The notes under the pieces are model-generated. The model was given only the letters and a program-made list of their open reading frames with translations. It searched no databases and was not told the origin of the DNA. The translations under genes and the position numbers were made by a program. From positions 1 to 49,852 of the forward strand of contig JAJZAN010000014.1 in assembly GCA_021799435.1 (NCBI GenBank): DNA of 49,852 nt. The letters are read 5' to 3'. The stretch is from Bacillota bacterium. Lineage in GTDB: Bacteria; Bacillota; Sulfobacillia; Sulfobacillales; Sulfobacillaceae. Below are positions 7,655 to 16,217 of this stretch, in pieces; the first letter of the stretch is position 1; every line of letters starts with the position of its first letter.

Positions 7655-8995
7655 GCCTCGCTTCCGGAGAATGAAGATTTGCTCGCCATTCATGGTCGAG
7701 CCTTTTTTCCCGGTCTCATTGGTGGGACTGTTTTCTTTGGGCATCCGCTTGGCGGGAATGATGCGCGAAAAAACCGCTTGAGGTTCCAAGCCATAAGGCT
7801 CCGAAAGCTCCATAATAATGCGGTCCGTGGCTAACTGAACCCCTTTCACCGTGCGGTTTCCCACCACCCAACACTGAAATCCGCCGGGGCGCAGCACCCG
7901 GGCCAATTCGACCAAGGAGCGGTCGAGGTCCTGGTAGAAGGTCCACACCTCGCGGGCTCGAACCGGATCTCGGTCTCCAATATCGGTCAGCGCTCGCGTT
8001 AAGACCGGCGAGGCCAACTCCCTGCCCCCACCCTGCTGCGGCTTGCCGCCCAGCATGGCCTGGTCCAAGTGCCGGGGCAACGGATCCACGGGTTCCGCCA
8101 AGTCCAACCACTCCAGAGACAATCGCGAAAACTGGCCATATGCCACAGTGGTGCGGCTGTCCCCATACGGCGGGGAGGTCACCATCAAGTCAAAGACGCC
8201 CTCTTCGAATCCCAGTTGGCGGGCATCAAACGCCTGGATGTCCGCCCTGGTTCGGGGGCGCTCATAAAAGCGCGCATTGCCCCGCAAGTTTCGCTCCAAG
8301 GTCTTGTGAAACACCCCCAGCGTGTCGGGATTCCAAGACTCGAGCCGGCGGTCATCCAGCCGATACAGCTTAAACTCCGCATTCCGGCTGTTGGAGACCC
8401 AGCGCACGGTGTCGGAGAAGGCAACCCAAAAAAACGGCTTTTGGCTGTCTGGCACGCCCTCTTGGATAACCCGCTTAAGCCGGACCAAGTCGTTAATGAC
8501 AGCCGGCTTAAACCAAAACGTGAGATTCTTAAAGTCCGGCCAATCCCTCTCATCCACATGCAGCCCAGAAACCTGGCGTGTCAGCGCGGCTGCCGTGCGG
8601 TGGAGCACCTCCGGCTCCCAAGCCGTCGTCTTGGCTCGTGCCAAGAGCCGTGAGAGCGGATTGAGGTCAGACCCGGTCACGGCAAGACCGGCCAAGATTC
8701 CCTCCACTAAGCTGGTCCCGCTGCCCATAAAGGGATCAAACAGAGTCCGGATGTCGGGATGGCGGTCGCGTACAAACTGAATAAGGCTTCGTGCGACCTG
8801 TGGAATCATCATCGCTGGATAGGCGTGATAGCCGTGAGTCCATTCCTTGGTATCAACTGATGCAAAGTCCCAATAGCCCTCCGGGAGGGCATCAACGGCC
8901 CGCTGCATCTCCTCGTTCGTTTGGAGGGGTTCAGACACCGACACACGTACCCATCCCTTCTCGTCAATTCTCTTCAGTGTAGCATGCAGGTCCAA
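7649..8995 (-). CDS. DNA methyltransferase, amino-methylating, SPPY type
   Basis: S-adenosylmethionine-dependent DNA methyltransferase, 448 aa. The SAM-binding motif DPFMGSGTSLVEG lies near residue 86, followed by GSDLNPLS. The catalytic motif is SPPYGDSRTTV near residue 275; SPPY is usual for N4-cytosine enzymes, DPPY/NPPY for N6-adenine. A final ARVLRPGGFQCWVVGN strand fits the fold. Order is SAM motif before catalytic motif. TTG at 8995 follows GGAGGG in the tail of the helicase gene, whose stop is only 3 bp upstream, so translation is probably coupled. No restriction endonuclease gene is adjacent. The target sequence cannot be inferred. Confidence 0.82.
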   Translation of the reverse strand: MDLHATLKRIDEKGWVRVSVSEPLQTNEEMQRAVDALPEGYWDFASVDTKEWTHGYHAYPAMMIPQVARSLIQFVRDRHPDIRTLFDPFMGSGTSLVEGILAGLAVTGSDLNPLSRLLARAKTTAWEPEVLHRTAAALTRQVSGLHVDERDWPDFKNLTFWFKPAVINDLVRLKRVIQEGVPDSQKPFFWVAFSDTVRWVSNSRNAEFKLYRLDDRRLESWNPDTLGVFHKTLERNLRGNARFYERPRTRADIQAFDARQLGFEEGVFDLMVTSPPYGDSRTTVAYGQFSRLSLEWLDLAEPVDPLPRHLDQAMLGGKPQQGGGRELASPVLTRALTDIGDRDPVRAREVWTFYQDLDRSLVELARVLRPGGFQCWVVGNRTVKGVQLATDRIIMELSEPYGLEPQAVFSRIIPAKRMPKENSPTNETGKKGSTMNGEQIFILRKRGS

Positions 8996-8998
8996 GCG

Positions 8999-11434
8999 TC
9001 ACTCGCCCTCCACCGGGGATTCCGATGGAAACCTCTCGTCTAGAAATGAGGCATAAAACCAGAGATAGTCCCGTGCCCGCGTCAATGCAACGTAGAGCAG
9101 CCGATCGCCCTCCGCTTCTTCCCGGCGGCGATGGTCATCTTCCAATCGAGCCCACTCACGGCTCAGCCAAGGCTCTTGTCGGAGCGCCACGGCTCCGAGC
9201 CGCGGGTTGTAGTGAATGCCAGAGTCTAGGGCCGTTCTTTTCGGCTTCCAGTTGGCGACAATCACAAACGGCCACTCCAAGCCTTTCGCTTGATGGACCG
9301 TGGACACCGCGACTTCCGATTCGCGTCCCGGGACTCGCGCTTCGTCGAAGGGCACCTCGTCCAGCACCTGGCCGCTGAACCACCGGGCAAACTCGAATAT
9401 GCCCCAGCGGTCCCCGAAATCTCGGCATAACTCCCGCATCTGCCGAAGGTTGGCTAAGGCTGCTCGGTCCTCCCCCCGTTCCAGGACGGCCGGCAAGGCG
9501 CTGGCCGCCATGGCCCAGTCGAGCACCGTCTCCGCGTCAACCCGCCAAAACTTGTCGTGCCATGATTTTAGCCGGTGCCACCACTTGAGGACCGCAGGAT
9601 GGCCGTGATCGGTCTCTCCGTACCGCCAACTGCCGCCTTTTAGGCGATGGTCCGCCAACTCCTGATGGGTCAGACCCACCCAAGGCGACAATAACCAACC
9701 TGCTGCTGCCAGCGCGTCTTCGGGATTCGCCAGAGCCTGAAACAGGTGAAAGAGGCCCCGAATTTCATCTTGCTGAAAAAAGTTCCGACCGGCCTGGGCC
9801 GCCACGGGGATATGGCGCGACTCCAGCGTTTGGCGATAGATGTCGAGCCCGGTGCGCTGGGGTATGATGAGGGCAATATCCTCCGGCAGGATAGGCCGCT
9901 CGCCGCGCCCGTCCCGGACTGGCCAGCCCTCCCCAAGCGCTCTTTCAATCACGTCGGCGATATCCTCGGCTTCGGCACGGCGCTTTTCGGCCGCACTGCC
10001 CGCGGGGCAAAGCTGTTCGACTCGAAGCCGCGTCCGATCGTCGTCGGGGAAGTGGGGATCGAGGGCCCTAAAAGGCGGAATGTACGGCACCTCGGGATTC
10101 GGCTCGAGCGGCCAACGCGCTTCGAACAACTGATTGACAAAATCCAGCACCGCCGGGACCGACCGGAAGTTTTGCGTAATCGGGATGAGCCGCCCGCCCG
10201 TCTCCTCCACCTCCCGCCGCACGGAAGCGTACGTTTCGACGTCTGCCCCCCGGAAGCGATAAATCGACTGTTTAGGGTCTCCGACCAGAAACAAGCGCCC
10301 CTGGTCGTGGGGGTGCAAGTGATCCTCCCCGATAGGAGACACCAGTCGGCGGATGACCGCTGCTTGAAGGGCATCAGTATCCTGAAACTCGTCCACCATC
10401 ACCAGGTCGAAACGGTTGGCCAGCGCCTGGCGGACCTCCGGCCTGCGGGTTATCCGCTCCGCCTCGATCAGCAAGTCGTCGAAAGTGAGGGAGAGCGCCC
10501 CAAACCTCTGACGGCGCCACAGGGGACGAAACTCCCGGCCAATGAGGGAAACCCACTCAGCCAAATAGGCGTCCGCCATCTGCTGGCGGATTTGAGCCAA
10601 CGCTTCGCGCAGCGACTGAACCCATTCCTTTTGTTCAGTCAGCCAGTCCGGATGCGCCCAGTTTTTCTTGTTGCCCTTAGGCGCAAGCCCCCGCGTCCAT
10701 TGTGCCAGCATGCGCGGCCATTCCCGCCGGGGCATCTCCGCCAGCCACTCGATTTGCCGATTGATGTCCTGAATTTGGGTCCGTCCTGGGTCGGCGGGCG
10801 ACGCGTCGAGGCGGGCTCGCTCAGCCAACTCAGCAGCGGCGTCCCGAAACTCGGCGACAAATCCCCAGAGGTTCGGAAAATCGGCATTCAAGTCGGGCAC
10901 GTCCCACCATTCGCAGATTTGCTTGGCCCAACGTCGCAAGTGCGGCCAGCCAATCCCCGCGTGCAGCAAATCCAAGACTACCGGTTCGCGTTCCGGATCC
11001 TGCACCCAGTCCCGAAAGGTTTCCTCCCAGAGCCGATCCGTGTCGACGGCATCCATCACCTGAAATCCCAAGGGGATCCCATAGGCCGATCCAAACTCCC
11101 TCAACAGGCGTTGGCAATATCCGTGGATGGTCGTGATGTGAGCGTCCGGCAAAGACGCCAGGGCCGCTTCCAGCAGGGGTCGCGCCCACTCCTCGGCCGA
11201 TTCCAGCCGCTCTTGCAGACGAGCCTGAAGACGGTGGCGCATTTCCTCCTGGGCCTTATCCATAAAGGTAATGAGCAAAATGCGGGACAACGGCACCTGA
11301 CGGTGCACCACCGTTTCGACCACCCGCTCCACCAACAGCGTGGTTTTGCCGGTGCCAGCGCCTGCCTCAATCAGGAGGTTAACGCGGGCCTCGAGCGCCT
11401 CGTCACGGGCCGCCTGGTCAATCGGCATCCGCAT
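8999..11434 (-). CDS. UvrD/AddA-like superfamily 1 DNA helicase without nuclease domain
   Basis: ATP-dependent 3'-5' helicase of the RecB/AddA/UvrD group, 811 aa. Motifs in order: Q-type PIDQAARDEA, Walker A EAGAGTGKTT near residue 25, Ia RILLITFMDKAQEEMR, TIHGYCQRLLREF, Walker B VMVDEFQDTD near residue 345, III LFLVGDPKQSIYRFRGAD, IV ITQNFRS, V STVHQAKGLEWPFVIV, and VI LLYVALTRARDYLWF. The protein ends about 15 residues after motif VI. AddA (about 1,200 aa) goes on to a nuclease domain that is missing here. The nuclease sits in the upstream gene, which overlaps it by about 17 bp. Start taken as ATG 11434 near a GGGGGGTGAGG site; ATG 11428 is equally possible. Likely role: double-strand break end processing, with the partner. 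Confidence 0.88.
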   Translation of the reverse strand: MRMPIDQAARDEALEARVNLLIEAGAGTGKTTLLVERVVETVVHRQVPLSRILLITFMDKAQEEMRHRLQARLQERLESAEEWARPLLEAALASLPDAHITTIHGYCQRLLREFGSAYGIPLGFQVMDAVDTDRLWEETFRDWVQDPEREPVVLDLLHAGIGWPHLRRWAKQICEWWDVPDLNADFPNLWGFVAEFRDAAAELAERARLDASPADPGRTQIQDINRQIEWLAEMPRREWPRMLAQWTRGLAPKGNKKNWAHPDWLTEQKEWVQSLREALAQIRQQMADAYLAEWVSLIGREFRPLWRRQRFGALSLTFDDLLIEAERITRRPEVRQALANRFDLVMVDEFQDTDALQAAVIRRLVSPIGEDHLHPHDQGRLFLVGDPKQSIYRFRGADVETYASVRREVEETGGRLIPITQNFRSVPAVLDFVNQLFEARWPLEPNPEVPYIPPFRALDPHFPDDDRTRLRVEQLCPAGSAAEKRRAEAEDIADVIERALGEGWPVRDGRGERPILPEDIALIIPQRTGLDIYRQTLESRHIPVAAQAGRNFFQQDEIRGLFHLFQALANPEDALAAAGWLLSPWVGLTHQELADHRLKGGSWRYGETDHGHPAVLKWWHRLKSWHDKFWRVDAETVLDWAMAASALPAVLERGEDRAALANLRQMRELCRDFGDRWGIFEFARWFSGQVLDEVPFDEARVPGRESEVAVSTVHQAKGLEWPFVIVANWKPKRTALDSGIHYNPRLGAVALRQEPWLSREWARLEDDHRRREEAEGDRLLYVALTRARDYLWFYASFLDERFPSESPVEGE

Positions 11435-13829
11435 TGTCCTCACCCCCCTCTCCCATCCACAAACTCTGGTAGTCCGGATCTTGACGCGCTTTGACTCCTG
11501 CATATTCGGTCACCCGTGCTGGACATACCGGCTTGAAAGCGCACATGCGGCAAGCATCAGACCGGGGATCCGGCACAGGCCGGAATTGCCCCTGATCCAT
11601 CCGCTCCTTAATGCCGGCCAAAATCTCATCGACTTGACTTCGCAGTGCGTCCGCTTCCGCCTGGGTGACCTGCCGGCGTCCATATTGAGCCCGTTGGCTG
11701 ACCCCGTACAATTCCGCGGTCACCGGAGTGCGGTAGCGGTGGTACAAGGCGTCTTGATAGAGCAGCAGTTGCAGATTGCCGGGGCTCGGCTTGGCAGGAT
11801 TCGCCAGATGTCCGGTCTTATAGTCAATCAACCGAAGCCCGCCGCCCGGCATCTGGTCGACACGGTCCACCCGTCCAGCCATGGGCCATATCCGCTCCCA
11901 TGTGAGGTTCATTTCCACGTCGGCCGCTTGCCCTGGTGCCCAGCCGTCCCGCAACAAGGCTTCATAGAGCTCCGCCGACAGCCGATCGACTTGATACCGA
12001 ATAAAGAAGCGGGCCACACTGGGCGGCGCTGGCAAATCCCGAACCGCCGTTTCCACGGCCGCCTGGACTGCTTCGGGCGTGAGAATCCGACGTTCTTCCA
12101 CCATCACCTCCAGAGCCCGGTGCGCCCACTGACCTGCCATGGCGGCATCGACCTCGCGAGGTTCGTCGTCAACCGGCGAAATGCGCAAGAGACGCCCCAA
12201 TAAAAAGCTCAAGGGACACTTCCCGAAGTCTTCCAATGCTGACGGGGACAAGCGGTGTGGCATCAGGGCCGATGCCGTCTCTGGGGTGAGATCTCCCGTA
12301 TAGGCCGAATAGCTTGGTGACTCGCGCCACTGCCGATACCAGCCTTGCAGGCGATCCAGGTCGCTTGCATCAACGGGCGGCGCTTCTGAAGGCGCCGCGT
12401 CCTCCCAGCCTGCGGCCTCCACATCCTCGACGTCCGCGGTCGCCCACCGCTTCAGACCGGCATCGTTCAACATCTGCTGGAGAATGACGGCATCCGTCGC
12501 GTACCCACGGGCGCGCCGCACCCAGGGGCGAATAGCCCCATCCTGATCGAAGGGGCTAGTCCGGGGCGATCGGGTCGACCGCCCGTGAGCCATAAAAAGA
12601 ACCTGGGCATTGGGAATCCAGGCTGCCTCATGCAGCGGTAAAACGGGCAGTAGAGAGCTCGGGGGCTGCTCTGGCGACACAGCCGGGATCTGGGGCAACA
12701 CCTGGGCGGTGGATTCTGGCTGGGGTGGAAACCACGCATCCCAGATCTGAATGTCCTGCGCCCAACGCGACAAGTGCGGCCACTCGACCTGATGTGCGAT
12801 CCGCGCTTCCTCCACCAACCGTCCTAAGATCGCCCATGAGGGCGCTTGCATGGCGCGCTCCCACCATTGGCGGGCCCAGTCGACGGAGACGCGCCCCCTG
12901 ACCGCCTGGTGCCAATGTCGCTGCACCGCTGCGCCGGAATGTCCCCGGCTAGTTTCCAAAAACAGCGGCCATAGCGCCTCCTCCGTCGACCGCTCAACAT
13001 CCACGGGAAGACCGCATCGAGCCAACGCTCGGTGCAAGCGTCGCGCATCGCGCTCGTCGGGGCTGACGGCAACCCACCCGTGGTCATGAATTTGCGGCGC
13101 GACCCACCGCGCCAGGACATCCAAACTGTCGAGCCCCTCGAGAGCGGATCGGATGCCCAACGTCTCCCCGGCTCCCTGAGGTTCTGGGAGACTCACTTGG
13201 CGAGCACGCCAGCGACGCAATGTTCCCGCGTCCACCGTGTTTGTGAAGAACCATGCCTCCACGGGCCCCTTCTCTCCCCACTGCCGCATCAACTCAATGA
13301 ACGGAGCCGTCACATCGGAAAATCCGTAAACGAAAACAAATCCACCGGATTTTGCGGGCACTTTCCCCGTCTTAAGCGCATAGTCATACATGCGGAGTGC
13401 GTCCGCCCCGCCCCGGTTCAACTTCTCATCGAACCATTGCCAGATCCGATCCCATGGCAACTGTCCCGATGCTTCCGGGGAAATAGCAGCGACGCCCGCA
13501 CTGCGGCCTTCCTTCACCAGTTCGGCCACTGCCAATGGAAGTCCCGGGGTTTCGTGCCACGGAGCTGGAAGTTTCGGCATATATTGCGACAATATGTACC
13601 AGCTAGCGCTGGGCAATGGCATGATATTCTGAGGGAGCATCTCGGTCAACCAGTCATCGACGGCCAGCGCGGGCGGCGTATGTGGCAAGCGCGCTAGCAG
13701 AGAGGCAAGGCGCCGGCTGGGCGTCATCACCATCGCAGCGTTCCGCTCGCGCGGCGCCAAGGATTCCAAGCGAGCTGCCCAATGCCTATGGACAGCCGAT
13801 GGCGATCCGGTGTAAACGATAATTGACAA
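11418..13829 (-). CDS. AddB-like protein with C-terminal PD-(D/E)XK nuclease and iron-sulfur cysteines
   Basis: 803 aa. The C-terminal 260 residues are a RecB/AddB-type nuclease: LSPSALEDFGKCPLSFLLG with the first Cys, GRVDRVDQ, then catalytic IDYKTGH near residue 690. It closes with a Cys cluster DACRMCAFKPVC that, with the first Cys, gives the four ligands of the AddB/Cas4 4Fe-4S cluster. The N-terminal part is a degenerate helicase fold with no Walker A. Length is shorter than AddB (about 1,150 aa). The start is decided by GGAGG at 13838-13842, which is 8 nt before TTG 13829; the ATG at 13844 overlaps that site. It forms an operon with the helicase and methyltransferase. Confidence 0.82.
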   Translation of the reverse strand: MSIIVYTGSPSAVHRHWAARLESLAPRERNAAMVMTPSRRLASLLARLPHTPPALAVDDWLTEMLPQNIMPLPSASWYILSQYMPKLPAPWHETPGLPLAVAELVKEGRSAGVAAISPEASGQLPWDRIWQWFDEKLNRGGADALRMYDYALKTGKVPAKSGGFVFVYGFSDVTAPFIELMRQWGEKGPVEAWFFTNTVDAGTLRRWRARQVSLPEPQGAGETLGIRSALEGLDSLDVLARWVAPQIHDHGWVAVSPDERDARRLHRALARCGLPVDVERSTEEALWPLFLETSRGHSGAAVQRHWHQAVRGRVSVDWARQWWERAMQAPSWAILGRLVEEARIAHQVEWPHLSRWAQDIQIWDAWFPPQPESTAQVLPQIPAVSPEQPPSSLLPVLPLHEAAWIPNAQVLFMAHGRSTRSPRTSPFDQDGAIRPWVRRARGYATDAVILQQMLNDAGLKRWATADVEDVEAAGWEDAAPSEAPPVDASDLDRLQGWYRQWRESPSYSAYTGDLTPETASALMPHRLSPSALEDFGKCPLSFLLGRLLRISPVDDEPREVDAAMAGQWAHRALEVMVEERRILTPEAVQAAVETAVRDLPAPPSVARFFIRYQVDRLSAELYEALLRDGWAPGQAADVEMNLTWERIWPMAGRVDRVDQMPGGGLRLIDYKTGHLANPAKPSPGNLQLLLYQDALYHRYRTPVTAELYGVSQRAQYGRRQVTQAEADALRSQVDEILAGIKERMDQGQFRPVPDPRSDACRMCAFKPVCPARVTEYAGVKARQDPDYQSLWMGEGGEDNADAD

Positions 13830-13861
13830 AGTTTTGACCTCCATTGGAGGAATTCGCGGCT

Positions 13862-13894
13862 ATGGACGTTTTACCTGCCGGAGGTGGGTCATGA
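13862..13894 (+). CDS. Possible 10-codon leader peptide coupled to the HAD gene
   Basis: ATG at 13862, 11 nt after a GGAGG, opens a 10-codon frame (MDVLPAGGGS) whose TGA overlaps the ATG of the HAD hydrolase as ATGA. This is the geometry of translational coupling. It may be chance; there is no run of regulatory codons. Confidence 0.2.
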   Translation: MDVLPAGGGS

Positions 13895-14718
13895 TACGAG
13901 CAATCAGCTGTGATTTGGATGGCACTCTATTGGATCGGGCTGCGCACATTCGACCCGCTTCTGCCCGGGCGCTCCTGCACCTCTCCATGGAAGGCATCAT
14001 GGTGATTCTAGCCAGCGGCCGAAGCTACAGAACGGTCGTGTCGATCCAAAAGAAACTCGGCGTCCGCGGTCCTATCGTCGCCCATAACGGCGCCTATGGG
14101 TATGACACCGCACTGCGTCAGGAATGGCACCGTCGCGCCGTACCCGCGAAGCGCGCCCGACAACTGCTGGACTGGGCTGACCACAACGCGGTCATGATGC
14201 GTTGCTACCTGGGCGTGGACCAACCGGTGCTGTTTAACCATTTTGACCTCGCACATCAGCTCTGCTGGCTGAAACCGGAGGATCGCGTGGTGCCCGACCT
14301 GACCCGCACCTTGGACGCCGATCCACTGGAGCTGTTTCTCACGGGCCTCGATGCGGTCGACAAGTTGACCGAGACATTTGGGCTCCGAGACACCGACTAC
14401 GAGTTTACCATCTTGCCCCATGTCGGCTATCGGGAAGTCAACATCTGCGCACCGGGGGTCGACAAGGTGGAGGCCCTGGAACAATTAGTGCGACTCTGGG
14501 GCATTCGGCGTGATGAAATCCTGGCTCTCGGCGATGGCCTCAATGATGTCGAGATGCTGCAATGGGCCGGCCGCAGCGTGGCCATCGGCGACGGTCACCC
14601 CTTAGCGCGGCAAGCAGCGGACTTCGTGACCACCCCCGGTCACCCGGAACCCGTGTTGGAAGGACTAGCTTGGGCCTTTCCCCATTACACGCTCTCGGCT
14701 CCCGCCAAGAGCGTCTGA
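13891..14718 (+). CDS. HAD superfamily (Cof/IIB type) phosphatase
   Basis: Phosphohydrolase of 275 aa in the Cof-type IIB subfamily, which dephosphorylates sugar phosphates, FMN, PLP and similar small molecules. Motif I is AISCDLDGTLLD at residues 4-15 with the nucleophile and acid Asp. Motif II is VILASGRSY near residue 42 (usually T/S-GR). The C2 cap follows, then motif III Lys in VDKVEALEQL and motif IV ALGDGLNDVEMLQWAG near residue 212. The ATG at 13891 has GGAGG 6 nt upstream; the frame is open further upstream but without such a site. It is divergent from the AddB-like gene and its 3' end overlaps hutH by 34 bp in convergent orientation. Confidence 0.88.
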   Translation: MIRAISCDLDGTLLDRAAHIRPASARALLHLSMEGIMVILASGRSYRTVVSIQKKLGVRGPIVAHNGAYGYDTALRQEWHRRAVPAKRARQLLDWADHNAVMMRCYLGVDQPVLFNHFDLAHQLCWLKPEDRVVPDLTRTLDADPLELFLTGLDAVDKLTETFGLRDTDYEFTILPHVGYREVNICAPGVDKVEALEQLVRLWGIRRDEILALGDGLNDVEMLQWAGRSVAIGDGHPLARQAADFVTTPGHPEPVLEGLAWAFPHYTLSAPAKSV

Positions 14719-16217
14719 ACCAACGCTTCGCCTTCGGCACTGAGAATGGCGGCAGCCATCGTTTCCAAATCAGGACTCAACACACGGTCGGCATCCCAAG
14801 AGGCTACCCGGTCACGCACAAATTGATAGACGGTGCGGCCGGCGGCCGACAGCTTTTCCGGCCCCACCAGGTCTGCCGCTTGAGCTCCGCAAATGAGTTC
14901 GATGCCCAGCACCTGGGCTGTATTGTGCAGAATGGTATGCGCCTTGCGGCCCGCCGTCGTTCCCATCGAGACATGATCTTCCTGGTTGGCCGACGTGGGA
15001 ATGGAATCCACACTGCTGGGGTGGGCCCAGACCTTGTTTTCCGACACGAGACTGGCGGCGGTGTATTGGGCTAGCATGAGGCCCGAATTCAGGCCGCCCT
15101 GTTCCACCAAAAACGGCGGCAGACCCGACAAGGCTGGGTTCACCATCCGCTCGATGCGCCGTTCGCTGACATTGGCCCACTCCGCCAGTAAGATTCCCAA
15201 GTAATCGAGTGCCAGTGCCACCGGCTGTCCGTGGAAGTTGCCAGCCGACACCACTTCCCCGGCGTCGGGGAAAAACAGCGGATTGTCAGTTGCACTGTTG
15301 ATTTCCCGACCCACCACCTCCGCCACGTGCGTCAGCGCCTCACGACTCGCCCCATGAATTTGCGGCATGCACCGAAGCGTATAAGCATCCTGCACCCGCA
15401 GCACGCCGGGAGCCGTGGTCAACTGACTACCCGCCAGCAAATGCCGAAGATGGGCGGCACTCTGGATTAACCCCGGATGCGGCCGGACCAGAAACACCTC
15501 GGGACGAAACGCGTCCGGGATCCCCCGCAGTACTTGAAAGGTTAACGAGCCGGCGATGTCCGCCCAGTCCCCTAGGACCCGAGCCTGGTGAACCCCCAGC
15601 GACCCTAGAGCCGTCATGGCTTGGGTGCCGTTGATGAGCGCCAGACCTTCCTTAGCCTCCAGTACCACAGGTTCAAGTCCGGCACGCCGCAAGGCTTCTC
15701 CGCCTGACATGACCTCGCCTTGCAACCACGCCCGGCCTTCCCCCACCAACACCAGGGCCAAATGCGCCAAAGGAGCCAAATCGCCGCTGGCGCCGACCGA
15801 CCCTTGTGAAGGAATCATTGGCGTAATCCCGTGATTCAAGAGATCCAAGAGACGCTCCACCACGATCGGGCGCACCGCGGAGTACCCTTTGGCCAGCGCG
15901 TTGGCTCGCAGAAGCACCATAGCTCGAGCAACCTCAGGCAAAAACGGCTCGCCCACTCCCGCGGCATGGCTTCGGATGAGGTTCAGCTGCAGTTGGCGGC
16001 GATCCCCTTCGGGAATGACCACATCCGCGAAACGGCCGAACCCGGTGGTCACGCCGTAAACCACTTCCGCTTCATCGAAGTAACGCGTCACCATAGCACG
16101 AGAGGCCGCCAGTCTAGTGGCGACCTCTCGAGGGAGTGTTGTGGGTTGATGATGGACGGCCGTACGGTATACCTGGTCGATGCTTAGATGCTGGCCATCA
16201 ATGGCTATGGGCTGCAT
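14685..16217 (-). CDS. hutH: Histidine ammonia-lyase
   Basis: Catalyses deamination of L-histidine to trans-urocanate and ammonia, the first step of histidine degradation. It is 510 aa, the normal length. The ASG triplet that cyclises to the MIO prosthetic group is in GSVGASGDLAPLAHLAL near residue 142. Other family blocks are EVVYGVTTGFGRFAD, NSATDNPLFF, GNFHGQPVALALDYL and NQEDHVSMGT. The ATG at 16217 has GGGAGGAG 6 nt upstream. It overlaps the ymfH-type gene by 20 bp, so it is probably translated from the same message as the M16 and ftsH genes. No hutU, hutI or hutG is nearby, so the rest of the pathway must be elsewhere or the enzyme works alone. Confidence 0.95.
   Translation of the reverse strand: MQPIAIDGQHLSIDQVYRTAVHHQPTTLPREVATRLAASRAMVTRYFDEAEVVYGVTTGFGRFADVVIPEGDRRQLQLNLIRSHAAGVGEPFLPEVARAMVLLRANALAKGYSAVRPIVVERLLDLLNHGITPMIPSQGSVGASGDLAPLAHLALVLVGEGRAWLQGEVMSGGEALRRAGLEPVVLEAKEGLALINGTQAMTALGSLGVHQARVLGDWADIAGSLTFQVLRGIPDAFRPEVFLVRPHPGLIQSAAHLRHLLAGSQLTTAPGVLRVQDAYTLRCMPQIHGASREALTHVAEVVGREINSATDNPLFFPDAGEVVSAGNFHGQPVALALDYLGILLAEWANVSERRIERMVNPALSGLPPFLVEQGGLNSGLMLAQYTAASLVSENKVWAHPSSVDSIPTSANQEDHVSMGTTAGRKAHTILHNTAQVLGIELICGAQAADLVGPEKLSAAGRTVYQFVRDRVASWDADRVLSPDLETMAAAILSAEGEALVQTLLAGAESV

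Noticed and set aside
9746..11494. Open frame of 582 codons on the plus strand
   Set aside because: It is antisense to the helicase gene, which has all motifs in order. The plus-strand product is rich in Pro, Arg and His with no family pattern and no ribosome site.
13829..13844. ATG at 13844 as start of the AddB-like gene
   Set aside because: It overlaps the GGAGG that is properly spaced for TTG 13829.
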